Source: Pegea sp. RAD2-039 (lineage: Eukaryota; Chordata; Thaliacea; Salpida; Salpidae). From it: a stretch of 64,000 bases of DNA. Shown here piece by piece: positions 25,582-39,300 of the stretch. The stretch spans positions 682,001 to 746,000 of the forward strand of contig JAQGEQ010000175.1 in the NCBI GenBank assembly GCA_034620365.1. The letters run 5' to 3'. Position numbers and translations under genes: made by a program. Every line of letters starts with the position of its first letter. The first letter of the stretch is position 1. Below the pieces are notes generated by a model, which saw only the letters and a list, made by a program, of their open reading frames with translations, did no database searches and was not told the DNA's origin.

Positions 25582-26597
25582 CTCAAGAAGTTATAAATCT
25601 TATTACAACTGTTATCATTTTTTATAAACTACTTGAATTGTTGTTAAATCAAAAACATAACAGCCAAAATAATTGTACTTTTTAAACTATTTACAAGATA
25701 TAATATAAAATCTATAAGTAAGTCTAAAATATATCTTTTTAAATTTACAAACTATCATTTAGATATTTACTTTGTTAAACTCTTAGTAATAATTACTTAG
25801 TTAAACTAATAACTTTTCTTTACTTTTAATTTTGTAATTCAAACTAGTCAATAAATTATCAACAATATATAGATGACAAGTAGTGATGAGAAGAATTGAG
25901 TCTTTAATAAATTACAATAAAAATGAACTTTATTTATAAACAGTTATTTATAAAATAAAGTTCATATTAAAACTTTACTTCAAACTCTAATTATAAAAAA
26001 ATCAAAATAATTGAATACACTTCAAATGTAAATTTGCTAAGTATAAGTGCTTTGGATTTTATACAACAGTTAGCATAAAAATAATATCTACTTACTAAAG
26101 ATAATAATTTCAAATTATATATATTTTTGTTAAGTTTATCAAAACTTTATATTAATGGCATTAGTTACAATAAAATGATATTATGTGATTTATTTAGTAA
26201 TATATACTTGTCTCTTATCAATGTAGTTAAATAAATAAAGTTAAAAGTATATAAAATTATAAATCAAGCTTTTTGAAATACTATTTCTAATACGAATTTA
26301 GTAATATGAAGTAAATAGAGACCATTAGAGAAATTATTATTCAGATAACCATATTAAGCAATATTGTGCAAGAAGCTAATATGAATCATCACATGGCTGT
26401 ACTTTGGTGACATCTTTTATCTAAGTGAATTTCTGGCTTATAATACAATTGGCGTACAATCTAAGTTTTATTTAAGACTAACAAATTCAAAGCTCTAGAA
26501 TTTATGAATTTTATACAAGTTATGGCTAAATGTTACAAAATAAACAACATTTCTTTTTAAAACAATTAAATATTTATTAAATATTAATTATTCTTTT
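25582..26597. other. AT-rich spacer upstream of LIG3
   Basis: The 5' side of the ligase gene; any promoter or leader exon should be here. No coding signal or promoter motif stands out. An (AT)n run at 26598-26615 belongs to the SINE tail that follows. Confidence 0.45.
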
Positions 26598-26798
26598 TAT
26601 ATATATATATATATAAATGCGAAGGAGGGTGCCCAAAGAGAGCACACCTCGCTAACACACATTCTCACGAGTTTTATATATATTTATGGTTTTTTTCAGG
26701 ATTTTATAAATATATCTCTACCTGGGGTCGAACCCGGTACTTCCTAGCTAGAAGGTAGGTGTACCAACCGCTTCGCCACCAAGCAGGACTTTGTAAGC
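26598..26798 (-). mobile_element. tRNA-derived SINE
   Basis: On the minus strand, starting near 26790: TGGTGGCGAAGCGGTTGGTA (box A type) and, about 35 bases later, CCGGGTTCGACCCCAGG (box B inside a T-arm-like hairpin). A non-tRNA body follows with GTGAGAATGTGTGTTAGC and CACCCTCCTTCGCAT, then a (TA)n tail. The acceptor stem does not pair, so it is not a tRNA gene. Flanks AATTATTCTTTT (26586-26597) and AATTATTACTTTT (26799-26811) look like a target-site duplication. The tail matches the 3' end of the LINE fragment at 19.5 kb. Confidence 0.7.
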
Positions 26799-27589
26799 AA
26801 TTATTACTTTTCTGTTTATATTTTGTGCAACGTGGAGCTCAGTTATTAACTTTATTTTAGAAAAAAGTGATTCAAAAATGTCAATCTATCATAATTATAT
26901 TTCCTGCATCCATCATTTCGTTTTAAAGTTTTTATCTTTTACAAATCAAATTTATAGTTTAACCATCAAACTGCAAAAGAGACTCCAAAAAGAAACTCTA
27001 AACTACGAAAAAGATGTTGAATTTACAGTTTCTGATAATTTTATAAAAACAAATGTTTGCGTTTCTTCTTGTGATCTAGCAATCATTGAATCAAGAGACT
27101 TAATTTATTTCAATAAATTCACAAAAATATATTCTTAATAAAAATAAGGCTTATAAGTATTTAAATATTAATTGTTGTATCTTTTTACTCTTTCCGGTGA
27201 TATAGATTCATTAAAAAAAGATACCAATGCAACTATCACTTGTGGTGTATGCTTAAGTAGTATCAATGATAAGAAATGATTAAGAGTACAATACATGTAT
27301 TGTGAAGCATGGAGTAGTTTCAAATGCTGTTTGACAAAATAAGTTTTTGACCTTCTGTGCAAGGTAAATAAAACACATATCTGTGTAAAGATTTTATAAT
27401 ACCAAGTGAAAGCAGTTCTATTTGCCAAGTACTAAGATACATACTAAAATTAAGAACTTGATTGGAAAGGTCTTTAAAAAAACTGATAAATGATATCAAA
27501 TCTCAGAAGCTCTCATATACTTATGTGACCAAAAAAACTTTGAAATTTCAAACCGAACAATTTTATCAAATTTCTTCAACGGAAAATAA

Positions 27590-28170
27590 CTTAAAGGGCA
27601 GTATCCTCTAAAATCACCTTAATTATAAAATACCTCTTCTTTGTTGTGAATCTCAGGAAGATTCCATGTCTGATGCTTATTTTAGATAAAGCTTTGATCT
27701 TATTGCAGCTTGCTAGATATAGTGTTGGAGATTTTTCATGAATTTTATTTTTACTGGTGAAATTCCTTGCAGCTTCATTGATTTAATGATCCAAGAATGG
27801 AGGACGCAATCGTAGGCTTCAGGAATAGTCCATTCAAGCCGTAATGATATTTTTATGTTTTGTTTGGTTGTCATCCTGGGCCTTTTTATTAATAAGAAGT
27901 TGGTATTTACAACTATATGAACTACTTCGATATTTTTTTGTCACACAGACATTAGATTGTTTTCTTTGAAATGCTTGTAGGTTCTTTGAGTAAGAATCTA
28001 AGTAAGTATTTATTTAAAGTATTTAAGTATGCTATTGATCGGTAGTTTTTTAGATTTTCCGTTTTGTTTTACTTTAGGAGTAGGTATATTGCTTCTTCTG
28101 TGAACCAAGATGGTCCCTTGGTGGTCAATTGCATGAGTCTGTGCAGTTGGTTTGAAGTTACTTTATATGC
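27590..28170 (-). mobile_element. Decayed LINE, reverse-transcriptase core
   Basis: Minus-strand translations, broken by stops and frameshifts, follow RT order: KNYRSIAYLNT at 28055-28021 (KNYRPITCLNT type), then EAYDCVLHSWIIKSMKL at about 27815-27765 (the (K)A(F/Y)DSVPHSWI box), then KISIRHGIF at about 27685-27657 (RGI(F/Y)QGD type). The HSWI-type box differs from the 13-kb LINE and suggests another clade (R2/R4-like). Remnants may continue down to about 27300. Confidence 0.6.
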
Positions 28171-29292
28171 AGTATAGAGGGTTCAACCAGAATTTTTTAC
28201 ATATTTATATTTTGTAGACTTCTTACAGACACCTGTAGAGAAACTGAAAATAAATATTTATATAGATGGTAGACTCCTTGTTTTGCTCTTATTCTTGAAA
28301 ATGAAAACAATTGTGATTCTTTTTCTTAACCGAAGAACTCACATGATAATAATAAAGATTCTTAGTTCTTTTTATCGCACTTGAATCCTAGTTTTCATCT
28401 GTCCAACTTTAACAACTTTTGGATATTTTAAATCGCTAATTGTATAATCAATCTCAAATTATGAGTGAGAAATAATGTGTTGCTACTTATACTAAAAGGG
28501 GATCATATTTTTAAAATTCTAGAAATGCTTCTAAAACATAAAAGTGATAAAACTACCTTTTGAAGTTTTTTGAGCTCCTTTATGATTTAAATAATTATCA
28601 ATATTATTCATATACAACTTAGCACAAGCTTGTTTAATTGTTTCACCTAAACAAAGAGGCCTTAATACTTTCAATAACTTTAAGCTAATTATTTTTTTTA
28701 TTTTAAGTAGAATGTATTTAAAGACCTGTTTTAATTGTCGGTATTTCTGCCTTGTATTAAAAAATTTTAGTTTTAAGTTTGTAAAGTGCGAATCGATCCT
28801 AAAAATAAAAACTTTTAAACCTTAACGACACAAAGCTTATATTTGAAAAATGTTAGCTTTCAATTTAACCAATATTAATCATAATTTAAAAGGTATAATT
28901 GAAAGTTATAACTTTAAATAAACTTATTTATTTAGATTCATTTTTTTTAATTTATAAGATTCATTAAAAATGTTTATGATAATTGCTCAGAATAATTATT
29001 AAATTTATATTTCTTCAAACAAAATATTTTCTTATTTTTGATCTGCTTAGTCTGGTAAGTAATAAGTAGCAAAATTACAAATTAATGTTTTTATTTTATT
29101 AAGAATAAAAAATCCTTTTTTATTATTTAGTTATAACACAATTATAGTAACTTTTATTAAAATCTAATTAATTTTGTATCATTTGAACATAAGGCTAGTT
29201 CATAATAATTAAGATTTTTAGATTTTAAAAACAATTTTAAAAAAGGATTTATCTCAGGATTATTTTAAAAAGAGATAGAAAGAAGTTTAAAA
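28171..29292. other. AT-rich spacer upstream of the LEKR1-like gene
   Basis: No gene or repeat recognised. The promoter of the downstream gene should lie here but shows no clear motif. Confidence 0.45.
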
Positions 29293-32200
29293 ATGGACAA
29301 GAAAAATATGAGTTCAAATTTAAGACATATTCCTGAACACCCATTACCAGATGAGATTGTGGTATGTAATTCTCTTTTAAAATTTATATTGACTTTCTAT
29401 TCTTTATTTGCTGATGAAAATATTCTTTTTTGTTTATGTCAAATGATAATTGATGCTGATGATAGTTGCAGTTTCCTTCATTTATAAATAATTTTTAAGA
29501 AAATTTCTAGACTTATCTTTTTAGATTCTTTTTGTACTACACAGGAAATGTCACGTGATGACACAGTATGTCAGTTTTGTGGTGTCAGTTATCTTATTCA
29601 TCATGAAATGAAGATGCTTGAACAAAAAGTTGTGGATTTGGAAGAAAGTTTGATAAATTATCAAAATATGAAACAACAGTATCAAAATATGGAAGAAGAA
29701 TTAGCTAAAAGTAGAAATGCAATAAACAAATTTGAACAAATCCTTCTTGAAAGAGAGAAAACGTAATTTTTTCTTTAATTAAAAAGACATTTTAAAATAG
29801 TTATTGTGCTAAAGTAATATTTTATATAATTTATTTATTTTAAATAGAACAGAAAATATAGCTAAGGATTGCCAAAGGTTCAAAAGTAAAAATGAGAGGC
29901 TCGAAGAAGACCTCTTCACTACACAAAACTCTCTGAATGATAAAAAAGAAAAACTAAAGTTTGCAAAATGAAATTCTATATGTAGTTAGATAAACTGCTG
30001 TTTTTGTAGAACGTCCACACAGTCTTATAAGAAATCTCTTAGCAATTTGTACACAACTGTATTAAATATAAAAAGAGATTTTCAAGAAATAAAATCATCT
30101 ACTGAAGATTCATCGTTATCATTTTGTAAGATGTTGAAATCATCTCAAAATGAAGTTATTTCTTTAATTGAGTCAAAATCAATGGGTAGGTAATAATTCA
30201 CTAATTTATTTCTTTAAAGTAACACGTGATAACGTATTTCAGTATTTTTTTCTTAATTTTTTCCTTTTTATTCTTAGAAATTCGAATTTTGCAAGAAGAT
30301 TATCAAATTGCAGTTTCTCAGTTCAATATTTTAGAAAATGAGAAAGCATTATGGAAGTTAAGTCAAGAGAAACATATAAAAGAAATTGAGTTGTTAAAAA
30401 AGAGCTATGATGATTTAAAAAATGAGAATGCAAACAATATTCTTAAAAGTAGTGAAGAAATATCATTCATTAACAAGAAAAACTCAGGTTGTAAAATTTG
30501 TTGATTTTTTACTGAGTAATTTCAAGTTTAACGAATTACAGAAAGCTTTTTGCAAATTGTAAAAAGCTGAATAAGTTAAATATTAGTCTAAAGATTAATC
30601 TTTTTTATCTGCAAATTAGAATTTCAAGAAACATTTTAAACTTCAGAAGTATTTTTAGAGCTTATTGCCAGTATTGAAAAACTGGAGAAACAAAATAAAT
30701 TTGCGAAACAACAAATTGACGATGATAAAAATAAATTGAAGTTAGCTACTTCAATACGTTTCATAACTATTTTGATAATAATATTTTTAAATCATTCTGT
30801 GTTGAAAGACGTTAAAATAAGTTTATAAACAACATACAAAAGAGAATATTTAAAAAGCTTTTTCAAAGTATCTTTTTGTGTCACTATTTTCATCGTTTGT
30901 TTTTAAAGATTTGTTGGTTTAATTAAATCAATGTTTCATATTTTTGAATATTTAGATCTAAACAAGAAGAATTGGATTACTACAAAGTCAAGGCTCAGGA
31001 AAATCAAGAATCTTCAAATACTACAATAAAAAGGTTTGAATTTGTTTGTTTTCTTTTGAATCTGTTTAAAATACATTTTTTCTGTAATTATAATCTAAAC
31101 TATTTACATTCAACTGTAGAATCATTATCAGATCCACACAAAAGTTTACACTAAGAAAAATAAAACTGTACAACCGCTCAACTTTTTAAGAAATTTAATT
31201 TTTTAGTTTCGTTTGTGAAATTGTTTCTTCAATTGATAATAAAATCCAACAGTAAGTGTATAAGTCGTGTAAGAATTTTCTGCTCAGTGTGTATTTGCCT
31301 GACAACTTGACACTAACCTTTATATACCATGGTTAAAACTTCACGTGAAACACAAACATTTAGTAAAAAAGCTGCTTAAGCTCTTCGGCCAGTAACAAGG
31401 ACTTGTTTAACAAATAAATCGTCAAATTGGTGCAGAGCTTGCAGCATCACCTTTGATTGCAGTAACTATTTTAGAAAATGATTTTTTATCAATCATTTAA
31501 TTAAGTTAATAATCAAAACATCAATAGATGATTAGTAGAACCTCAACTATCAACATCATTTGTTTTTCCTCTGACTACGTTCAGAGTATTTCGTTGTTTA
31601 GATCTTCATTTATTCGTAAAGTCACTTGTAGGATAATCGATGTTATTTAATTTCTGATTTACTTAAAGACTTGAACATGATAAGCGAGAATTGATGAGAG
31701 AGTTGCATCAAATAGAAGATGAAAACAATGAATTAAAGAAACTAGCTCTGAATTGAAAGAAGAAAATTCAAAAATGTCATCTGAACTTAATTTAAAAAAA
31801 TCTGAATCCATTCAACTTGACCAAATGTTGGATGAAACACGAGAATCTGTCAGAAAACTGATTGAAGAACGGTTTGTAGTTTGAAATTAGATATATTTCT
31901 ACTCTAAAATGTAGATTATTTAGTGTTAAAAGCGATATTTTTAAAACTAATCTGTTATTTTTATTTGTTAGTGAAGAGATTGTGTTATCTCACAAAGATC
32001 AAATTAAAATGATGAATGATCAGTTTAATTCTCGTCTTAATGAAGCTCAAGATAATCAAAAAGAAATAGAAGAAATGAAAAATAAAATGAGAAATGAACT
32101 TGATGAGCAAGAACGGACCCTCAGATTGGAGTTATCTACAGAACTCAACATTGAGATTGATAAGAAGAATCAAGAACTTCAAAATTTAAGGATAAACAAT

Positions 32201-33216
32201 CAAAGACTGAATCATAATGTTGTAATTTTTAGTCGTTTAATTCAATTTATAATAAAAATATTTTCAGGTTGAATCAAAGTTAAAGGAGTTGAATCATCAG
32301 AAGACACAGGAAATTGAACAGCTTAAACAGCATCTTGAGATTTCTTCAAAAAATTGGCAAACAAAAGAATCTTGTTTAAATCAGGGTTTGTTTGCAACAA
32401 ACTGTTTTTCAGTTTTCTTTTTATGTTTCGTTTAGAATTTAAAATATCAAAAAAAAAAAGATTTCTTATCAAATAAGTAGAATTAATCAAACGCTTTTAT
32501 TTTCAAGAAAACAGCAGTTTAAAAAAAGTGATTAGTGAACTAGAGGACCAATTAAGCAAACCCCACGAATATTGTGATCGAGAAACATTTGAAATAATGA
32601 AGACAAAAATCAAAGAATTGGATGAAAAAACCAACGATTTAAATCAACAAAATCTTTCACAAATCAATCAGGTTTGTATGGAAATAAATTGTAATTTTAG
32701 TCAACTATTATCGCTTCTTGTACAGATAAAAGTCCTGGAGGATACAGTCCGTCGAGAATGTGAAGAACGATTTGAACTTATTGAAGCTTTAGGTCAAAGT
32801 CAAAATCAACTCACAAAGTTTCAGGTTTTTATTTTAAGAATAAAAAAAAAGAACTTTTTGGAACTATTATTCCACAGAAGATAATCTCAAACCAAAGCGG
32901 TGAGATAATTCAACAAATATCTCTTCCAGTATCTACAATAAACAAGTCATTGAAGTCATCAAATGATCTTTCAAATATGAGACCTTTAGATGGTGCATCA
33001 CTAAGAAGCGTAGATATTCAAAATTCTTCGTCAAATTCGAAATTCACTCCATTTTTGCCTGTGATGAAGCATCAAGATAAGTCCATGAGTCCTTCTAAGG
33101 ATCACAGAAACTCAAGATCAAATAGTCGGAGCTCTGATAAGAGTTCTAGCAATCAATCTACTGTTAATGTTGACTTGTTAAGAAAAAGAATCGCAAATGC
33201 AATCAAAAGAAGATGA
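29293..33216 (+). CDS. LEKR1: Coiled-coil protein with N-terminal CxxC module, LEKR1-like, one apparent frameshift
   Basis: Thirteen exons: 29293-29361, 29545-29762, 29848-29958, 30010-30185, 30278-30487, 30647-30740, 30956-31033, 31669-31871, 31972-32218, 32268-32385, 32508-32671, 32726-32824, 32878-33216; about 708 residues once the indel in exon 8 is allowed for. The N-terminus reads HPLPDEIVEMSRDDTVCQFC then GVSYLIHHEMKMLE: a CxxC plus His pair and the HPLPxEI...TVCxFCGVSYLI signature I recognise from vertebrate LEKR1 (leucine, glutamate and lysine rich 1). Nearly all the rest is Glu/Lys/Gln/Leu-rich coiled coil. The last segments hold LEDTVRRECEERFELIEAL and a Ser/Arg/Lys tail ending RKRIANAIKRR. 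Function is not established; coiled coils of this type are often centrosomal or ciliary. Exon 8 changes frame at about 31736-31745 (see findings). Two donors are weak (GTTGTA after 32218, GTTTTT after 32824). Confidence 0.75.
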
Positions 33217-33509
33217 TTCATCTCACCTCACTGTGATTACTTCTCTAATCTTTATTATTCATTTGTTTAATTATTTTAAAGTTTTTGTCAAAGTAAAGTT
33301 CACTGTTATGCTTATCAAATTGCCTACCTGTTTCACTTTTTGTTTATTTCGGAGTTTGTTATTTTTTGTTTAATTCATAAACTAGTGCCTTATAAGAATT
33401 GGAATTGTGCAAAAGACTGTTAATCTTTTTCACTGTGTAAGTCAGAGAATCACAAACTTTTAAAGCTCGAGACCATTTCAGTCTTCAGGCTGTAGACTTT
33501 TACAATAGA

Positions 33510-33515
33510 AATAAA
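33510..33515 (+). promoter_or_regulatory. Candidate poly(A) signal of the LEKR1-like gene
   Basis: AATAAA 294 bp after the stop codon, the first canonical hexamer downstream. Confidence 0.35.
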
Positions 33516-33519
33516 CGAT

Positions 33520-35690
33520 AAATGTACTGATAAACAAACACTCATACAAATAGAAGCCAAACGTTTAAGCTAGGTCATATATTAAGTGATATTTATATTT
33601 GTTGCTGGCAACTGAAATAAACCGGGACACTATTTTCAGCTTGCGTAAGATCTTCGTTAGTTGATCAGCTGCGATATCGATTTCTTAGTTTCATAATTTC
33701 ACTGGAAATAAGTCTACATCTATTTGTCGAATGAAATTCAGATATTTTTTGCTTGTCGGGGAGTATTTACAGATGAAAGATGCGTGAATGTCAAATCATC
33801 CACTTTTTTCATCAAACTGATGATTTTTTTTCAATAACTCAACTTTGGATATCTTACAATTTTTCAAGCTAATTAGCATGGTAGGAAAAGTTGTTACAGG
33901 TCACAATGACATCTACAACACCCACCCTGTTTGAACTTGCGATGATTCGTTATATTCATCTATTTTCAAAGTCTACTTCTACAAACAGCTTTGTTTCTAA
34001 AAAAAGTTCTGAAACTCATAGGTTATCTCTGTTTCTTTTGTTGTACTCTAAAACGAATGTACAATATAAGAAACTCATCACAGATATAAAGTATTAAGTG
34101 GCATCTAATAGTTCCGACTCTTTTATTTTTAAGCAAACGGGTCAGTTTTGTCTTTCATTACACAATTTAAGCTGATTTTTTGTTACAATAATATCCTAAT
34201 ATTGTGGGCAAGTAGACAGTTCACCTTGTAACATATTTCAATGATACTTAATTGAACATTACACTTATATATTCTACTTACAATCTCGTGTACTGACTTA
34301 AAAGCCTCCTGTTTTTCTTCTTTAAAACCACTTTATAACAATCATACTTAAAAGAGTCAGTTTTGTAGTACCTCTCAACATATATATATACTGAAGCTCT
34401 TGTTTCTTTTTATTCAATTTTATCCGAAAATATTTCTCTCTTTGGTTACTGACTGCTTTTGAGAACTGCGGGTTTAAAGATGCTCACAAAATTTCCGCCT
34501 TTTTTAAACCTTTAATTTTTTCAGTATATTGTTTCTTATTTAAAGTCTTTTAACGAAATTTATCTTAAGTTAATTGAGCTACAACTAAGATATATCAAAA
34601 TATTTCTATTTTAAAAAACTGTTTCAAATCACTTTTTTGTTACAATCATAGAAAACTAAACCTTCTAACCAGGAGAAATTTTGATAAATAATTTTACTGT
34701 ATTTTCAATTTATATTTTAATTAAATATCAAACAAAGCTTTTAAACTATTAAAATTCTCTCCAATATATATAACATTACAAACTGATCACTAAATAGTTG
34801 TAGAAATGCTCTTTGTCGACAAAGTCAAGTTTTGTAGTAATAGCTCTTCAATTTTTTTTCATTTTACTAACTTCTAGGCAACTCAAACTAACTACTGACG
34901 AATGTTTCTACCTGCCAAGAAATAAACCTTCAAAAATCTTTAAAAAACTATTCAATACAAGAGATAAGAGTGGCTGAAAGCTCTCACTAAAATGGGACTA
35001 CAATTGACTAATACTAAATTGACACTTAGCTTTTTTCAAACTAAATTTGTTTAATTAAGGTTTTTGCTAAAATGGGGTTGAGAACTGAATCGTAACTTCT
35101 GTGGACGTCTGTATAGGTGACGAGTTAGTTTATCTTTAATAATTTAACAACAGTGAGAATGTCAAAATCATTGCAAACCAAATAATCCATACGATTTGAT
35201 ATCTTTATGAACAATGTTTTTAAACTCGTTGTCTTTTGTGATGACCTTTTGAAAGCTTAGGGCCGAAAGTTCAGCTTTTCCAGATCACCAAGGTCATCAT
35301 CAACAAGAGGTGGTTAACGGGAATTTAAATTTAACAAACTCATAGAATCTACGTTTTGAGTTATTGTCATAAATTTCACTTTTCTGTAATCGTATTGTGA
35401 TGATAATGACTCGTTATATCGAGCTTTATTCAAACTAATAAGGCGACTAACAACAACGATAAACATATTAACGATACTCACAACATAACCTATTCAGTAT
35501 TGACAACCGTCTATACGAGAGTATCATTTAACACATTTACGTCAGCGGCAAAATACTTTACTGTTATACCACACCTATTAATTTTAATTTTACATAACTT
35601 AGACTTAAGCTTGTATTCTGTTTTATGCAAATTTAGATTTTTGTATAAGAGAAATTTTATTCAAGTTTAATGTGAGCAGGAGTTTTGATA
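33520..35690. other. Spacer, no gene recognised
   Basis: No coding signal seen. It lies downstream (on the minus strand) of the LINE endonuclease remnant, so further unrecognisable LINE sequence is possible. Confidence 0.45.
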
Positions 35691-35699
35691 CAATTTGAG

Positions 35700-36390
35700 T
35701 GGGAAGAAGTTTAAAGTGAAACAAACCTATGTTTAATTGGTAATGTGGCTATTTTCTAAGTTCAGGGGTGTTACAGAATAAAAAATCCAAAATATAACCT
35801 TCTTAGAGAGTGGTTTTATGACTACATTGATAATAGGAATTTGTAGTTGAAAAATTAAGAAAAATCTTATTGGTAGAATATTCCAAATATAGAGGAATAA
35901 TCCAATCTATTGTAGATGGTTAAAATATGCGAAATATCGCTACAAAGTACTAACATCAATGTAGATATCAGATAGCATTGATGTATTTTGTGAAGTTAAA
36001 GATAGGTTTAATGTCAACATGATCTGATTTTAAATTTCAAGTTTAAAAGGTAGACAAGAATAATTTTAAACTATTTTTTTAATAGGAAAGAATTAAGGTT
36101 TGTATTAGCCTGTTAAATGTTAAAGTTACTTCTAAAAAGTAAGTAAACACCAATACCTCTTGTCTAAATACAACCATGTCTAATAATACCATGGCTAGAG
36201 AGACAGACTATTGGGTCACAAATTTGTTCAGATAGCCAGGACTCTGTAAGGACATCAAGTCGCTAGGTCAGTTTGGTTAAAATCCAAATAGTAGAACTAT
36301 TTTAATTGCTCTAGATTTGATGTTGCAGTAATTAGCTGATATATTATGTAAGGTAGGTGGGTTGAGAATATTGGTGGTAGAAATATTATA
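35700..36390 (-). mobile_element. Decayed LINE, endonuclease region
   Basis: On the minus strand, around 36235-36165, translation gives ESWLSEQICDPIVCLSSHG then IIRHG, followed by a degenerate R(G)IGVYLLFRSNFN. This is the (T)ESWL...I...G(Y)...R(D)R..GGGV..Y block of the APE-type endonuclease of non-LTR elements. Upstream, around 36300, LEQLK...D..... fits the preceding segment. Stops and frameshifts are frequent. It could be the 5' part of the same family as the 13-kb element; this cannot be decided by eye. Confidence 0.55.
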
Positions 36391-39300
36391 AGATTATGTT
36401 TTAGTCAGACTTTAATATTCTATTAAAAATATCTTAAAATTAACTTAAATGGAAGACTAAATACTCTAACTTTCCATTTAAATAAGAAATCAAGAATAAA
36501 ACCCACTGATTTCTGTTTCAATTTTTGTAACTATGTAATTTGGCTATCATAAATCAAGCCACAAATTCTACTGTTTAACTCGTTCTTATTAGATAGAAGC
36601 TAATAGTTTATATTCTTTAAAACGTAAAAGTGAATGTTTGAAAAAAGCCAAAAAAGAATACACTTGTTTCTTTTGTAAGTAGTTGCTTTTGTGGAATTTT
36701 AAAAATAATTATTAATTTTATTAATGCAGAATTATATGTTAATTTAGTTATTTAGTTTACTAAGGAATGTTCTTAAGATATCTTCTTAGAGTTGCAAGCA
36801 TCTGTAGTTAAAATTGATGAGTAAATTTAATTTGTATCTAGAACATACATCAAATCACTTTTGTTTGGTACTTGTTCTTAAGTATTTATAAACAAAAGCT
36901 GTTTTGTTTAGCAGTAAGTTTATATAAAATGGAAAAGTCAAGTCTGAATAACAATCTTTTAAATCTAATAACGAGTCATCTAGTAAATAAAAACAAGAGA
37001 AAAATAAACATAAAAGTTGTGATTAGCAAACAAATGAAAATTGGTGATAAAAGCCAACTACAAATTATTTCGAATTTAGTAAGCTTTTAAAAAATCAAAT
37101 TTGAGACCTCAGACAATATAAAAGTTTCAGTAAATATTTGTTTAAATGAGATACTTAATAGATTAAATTCTTTCTTTATTGATAACCAAATATTTCTTTT
37201 ACTTTTATTTGTAATTTTTCATTTAATGGCAAATAGCGTTACTTCATAAAAATTACATAAGCTAGATATTAAAAAGTCAATAACGAATTGTTTGTTTGAC
37301 TTTGAAAATATTTTACAACTTATTTTTATCTTTTGTTCATAAAATTCTTGTAGCTTGTACTTATAAAATTCTTATAAACAATTTCCAAGATTAAGAAATA
37401 AGATCTAGAAGTCTGCAATTGAAAAGTAATTTAAAAGTTAAAAAATATTAACATATATCAATTATAAATATGATTATTACTTTCCAGTTCACTAAATGCA
37501 GAATTGATATAAAATGAAACCGTTCTTTAACTGCAATCATACAAACACAAAATATCAATTTTATAGCATTTGCTTAAGGCTGTATATTTTTGGTTTAAGA
37601 GTTTTACTAACTGAATATTAAACTAAATGTTCTTATAAAACTAGTTTTGATAAACTTACAAAATACTAATTAAAATACATAATATGTGTTGATATATCTC
37701 TTAAATCTTTGTAGGCAACGATTTATTCGATTGAATGATACAAATTTTTATGTCTAACATTCCGTATGTAAATCATTAATCTATAACTTTTACATCTTGT
37801 AAATACAATTCAAACTGATCAAACAACTTGTTGTGTAGCTTCTATTTCGTAACTAATCAGAAATTTAAGAAATTAAAAATTGACTGAACATTTCATTAAA
37901 GGTAATTTTTCTAGAAATTTAGTTATTTCTAAGAATATTACACACATTTTTTCATAATTAGTTTTTGCAACTTTTAAAAAATTGAGCAACTTATTTGTAG
38001 ACAAATAAATAAAACAAAAGGTCAAGCAACTAATTGATTAAAAGTGATGGAGTTTGGACTTTATAAACTTGTATTTGTTCCAAGGACTTAAATACTTGAA
38101 ATTGTTTCAGTTACTTCATTAAGTTTGTAAAAATGCTTTTAAAATGATGTATCATATTACAAAGCAAAACTTGCAAATAATTTTGACTAACTTTGTTTTG
38201 TCTTTAGTAAGTACAAACTTATTTTTTCAAACCATGCATGCTTTCATAAGGATTTATTGTGTTTATTTTCTCGTCTTGTAGCAGCTCTCAAGTCACCGAA
38301 AAGGTTTGTCTGTAGGGCAAGTAACTTCTACTATTATAATTTTGTCAAAACTAAGAAAAAATATTGATTTGCTGAAATAAAATTTGTTTAAACTTTTTTT
38401 TCAAATTTTGTGAAAAACATTTTCTAAGTAGAAATAAATTTCCAAACTTTTATTCAAATAACATTTTTGTAAGCTTAAGATAAGGATCATTACAAATATT
38501 TACCAATTGTTCGATTCATAGAACTCCATTCAGCCACCAAAAAGATATCATAAATATAATTTTTGATTTGTTTATGAGGTTTTATTATTAGCATCCTTTA
38601 TTACCTTTAACTCTGACCCTATTTGCTTAACTAAACCTATTTTGAATAACTTATATAAGAGGCTTAAAAGTATTTTTTATACTAAACTGCTCATGAAGTT
38701 TTATTATTTGAAAGTTTTAATACAATTAACATTCTTTTAAAGGCGTAATTAAAAAGTTTTAAAAATTAAAAAAAAAAGTTTTTTCAGTACAGTATTCGTA
38801 AACAAGATTATATTTGGAAAATAAAAAAACATTTTTGATAACAGGTTAAGTGATAAAACTACTTTTTATGAGTCATCTTTAAAAGGGATTTTGTTATTTT
38901 CTTAACTTGAAAAAAAAACTCTATAAAATCTAAAACAAAATCTTGTGTTCAAAAACAAATTGATAAATTTAAAGCAATTGAAATTTGAAATGTTTACACA
39001 AAGCATTTTGTTATGAATAGGCTTGTATATTTATATTTATTTTGCTAGTCTAAAAAGACTTTTGTTATTCGATATACTTTTTTGTTATTAATTATTCTGA
39101 ATCGCTAAAATTTTTATTAAATTATTAATTTTTTTGTAAACAACCAATTTAAACGAATTTAAAGTTTTGTTCACTTCTAATATTAACTTTAATAAAGTTC
39201 TAAGTAACAAAAACATTTTGTAAAAATTCAAATTATTGTTTGTTTTACGAAAATTTTTAACATGATAATTTTTTATTTAACAAACTTATATAATCTTATA

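Noticed and set aside
26720..26795. Functional tRNA gene on the minus strand
   Set aside because: Box A and box B are recognisable, but the acceptor stem does not pair and the T-stem has a mismatch; the body and tail are those of a SINE.
27168..27428. 86-codon minus-strand open frame
   Set aside because: No domain is recognised; it lies just downstream of the LINE RT remnant and is more likely its decayed continuation or noise.
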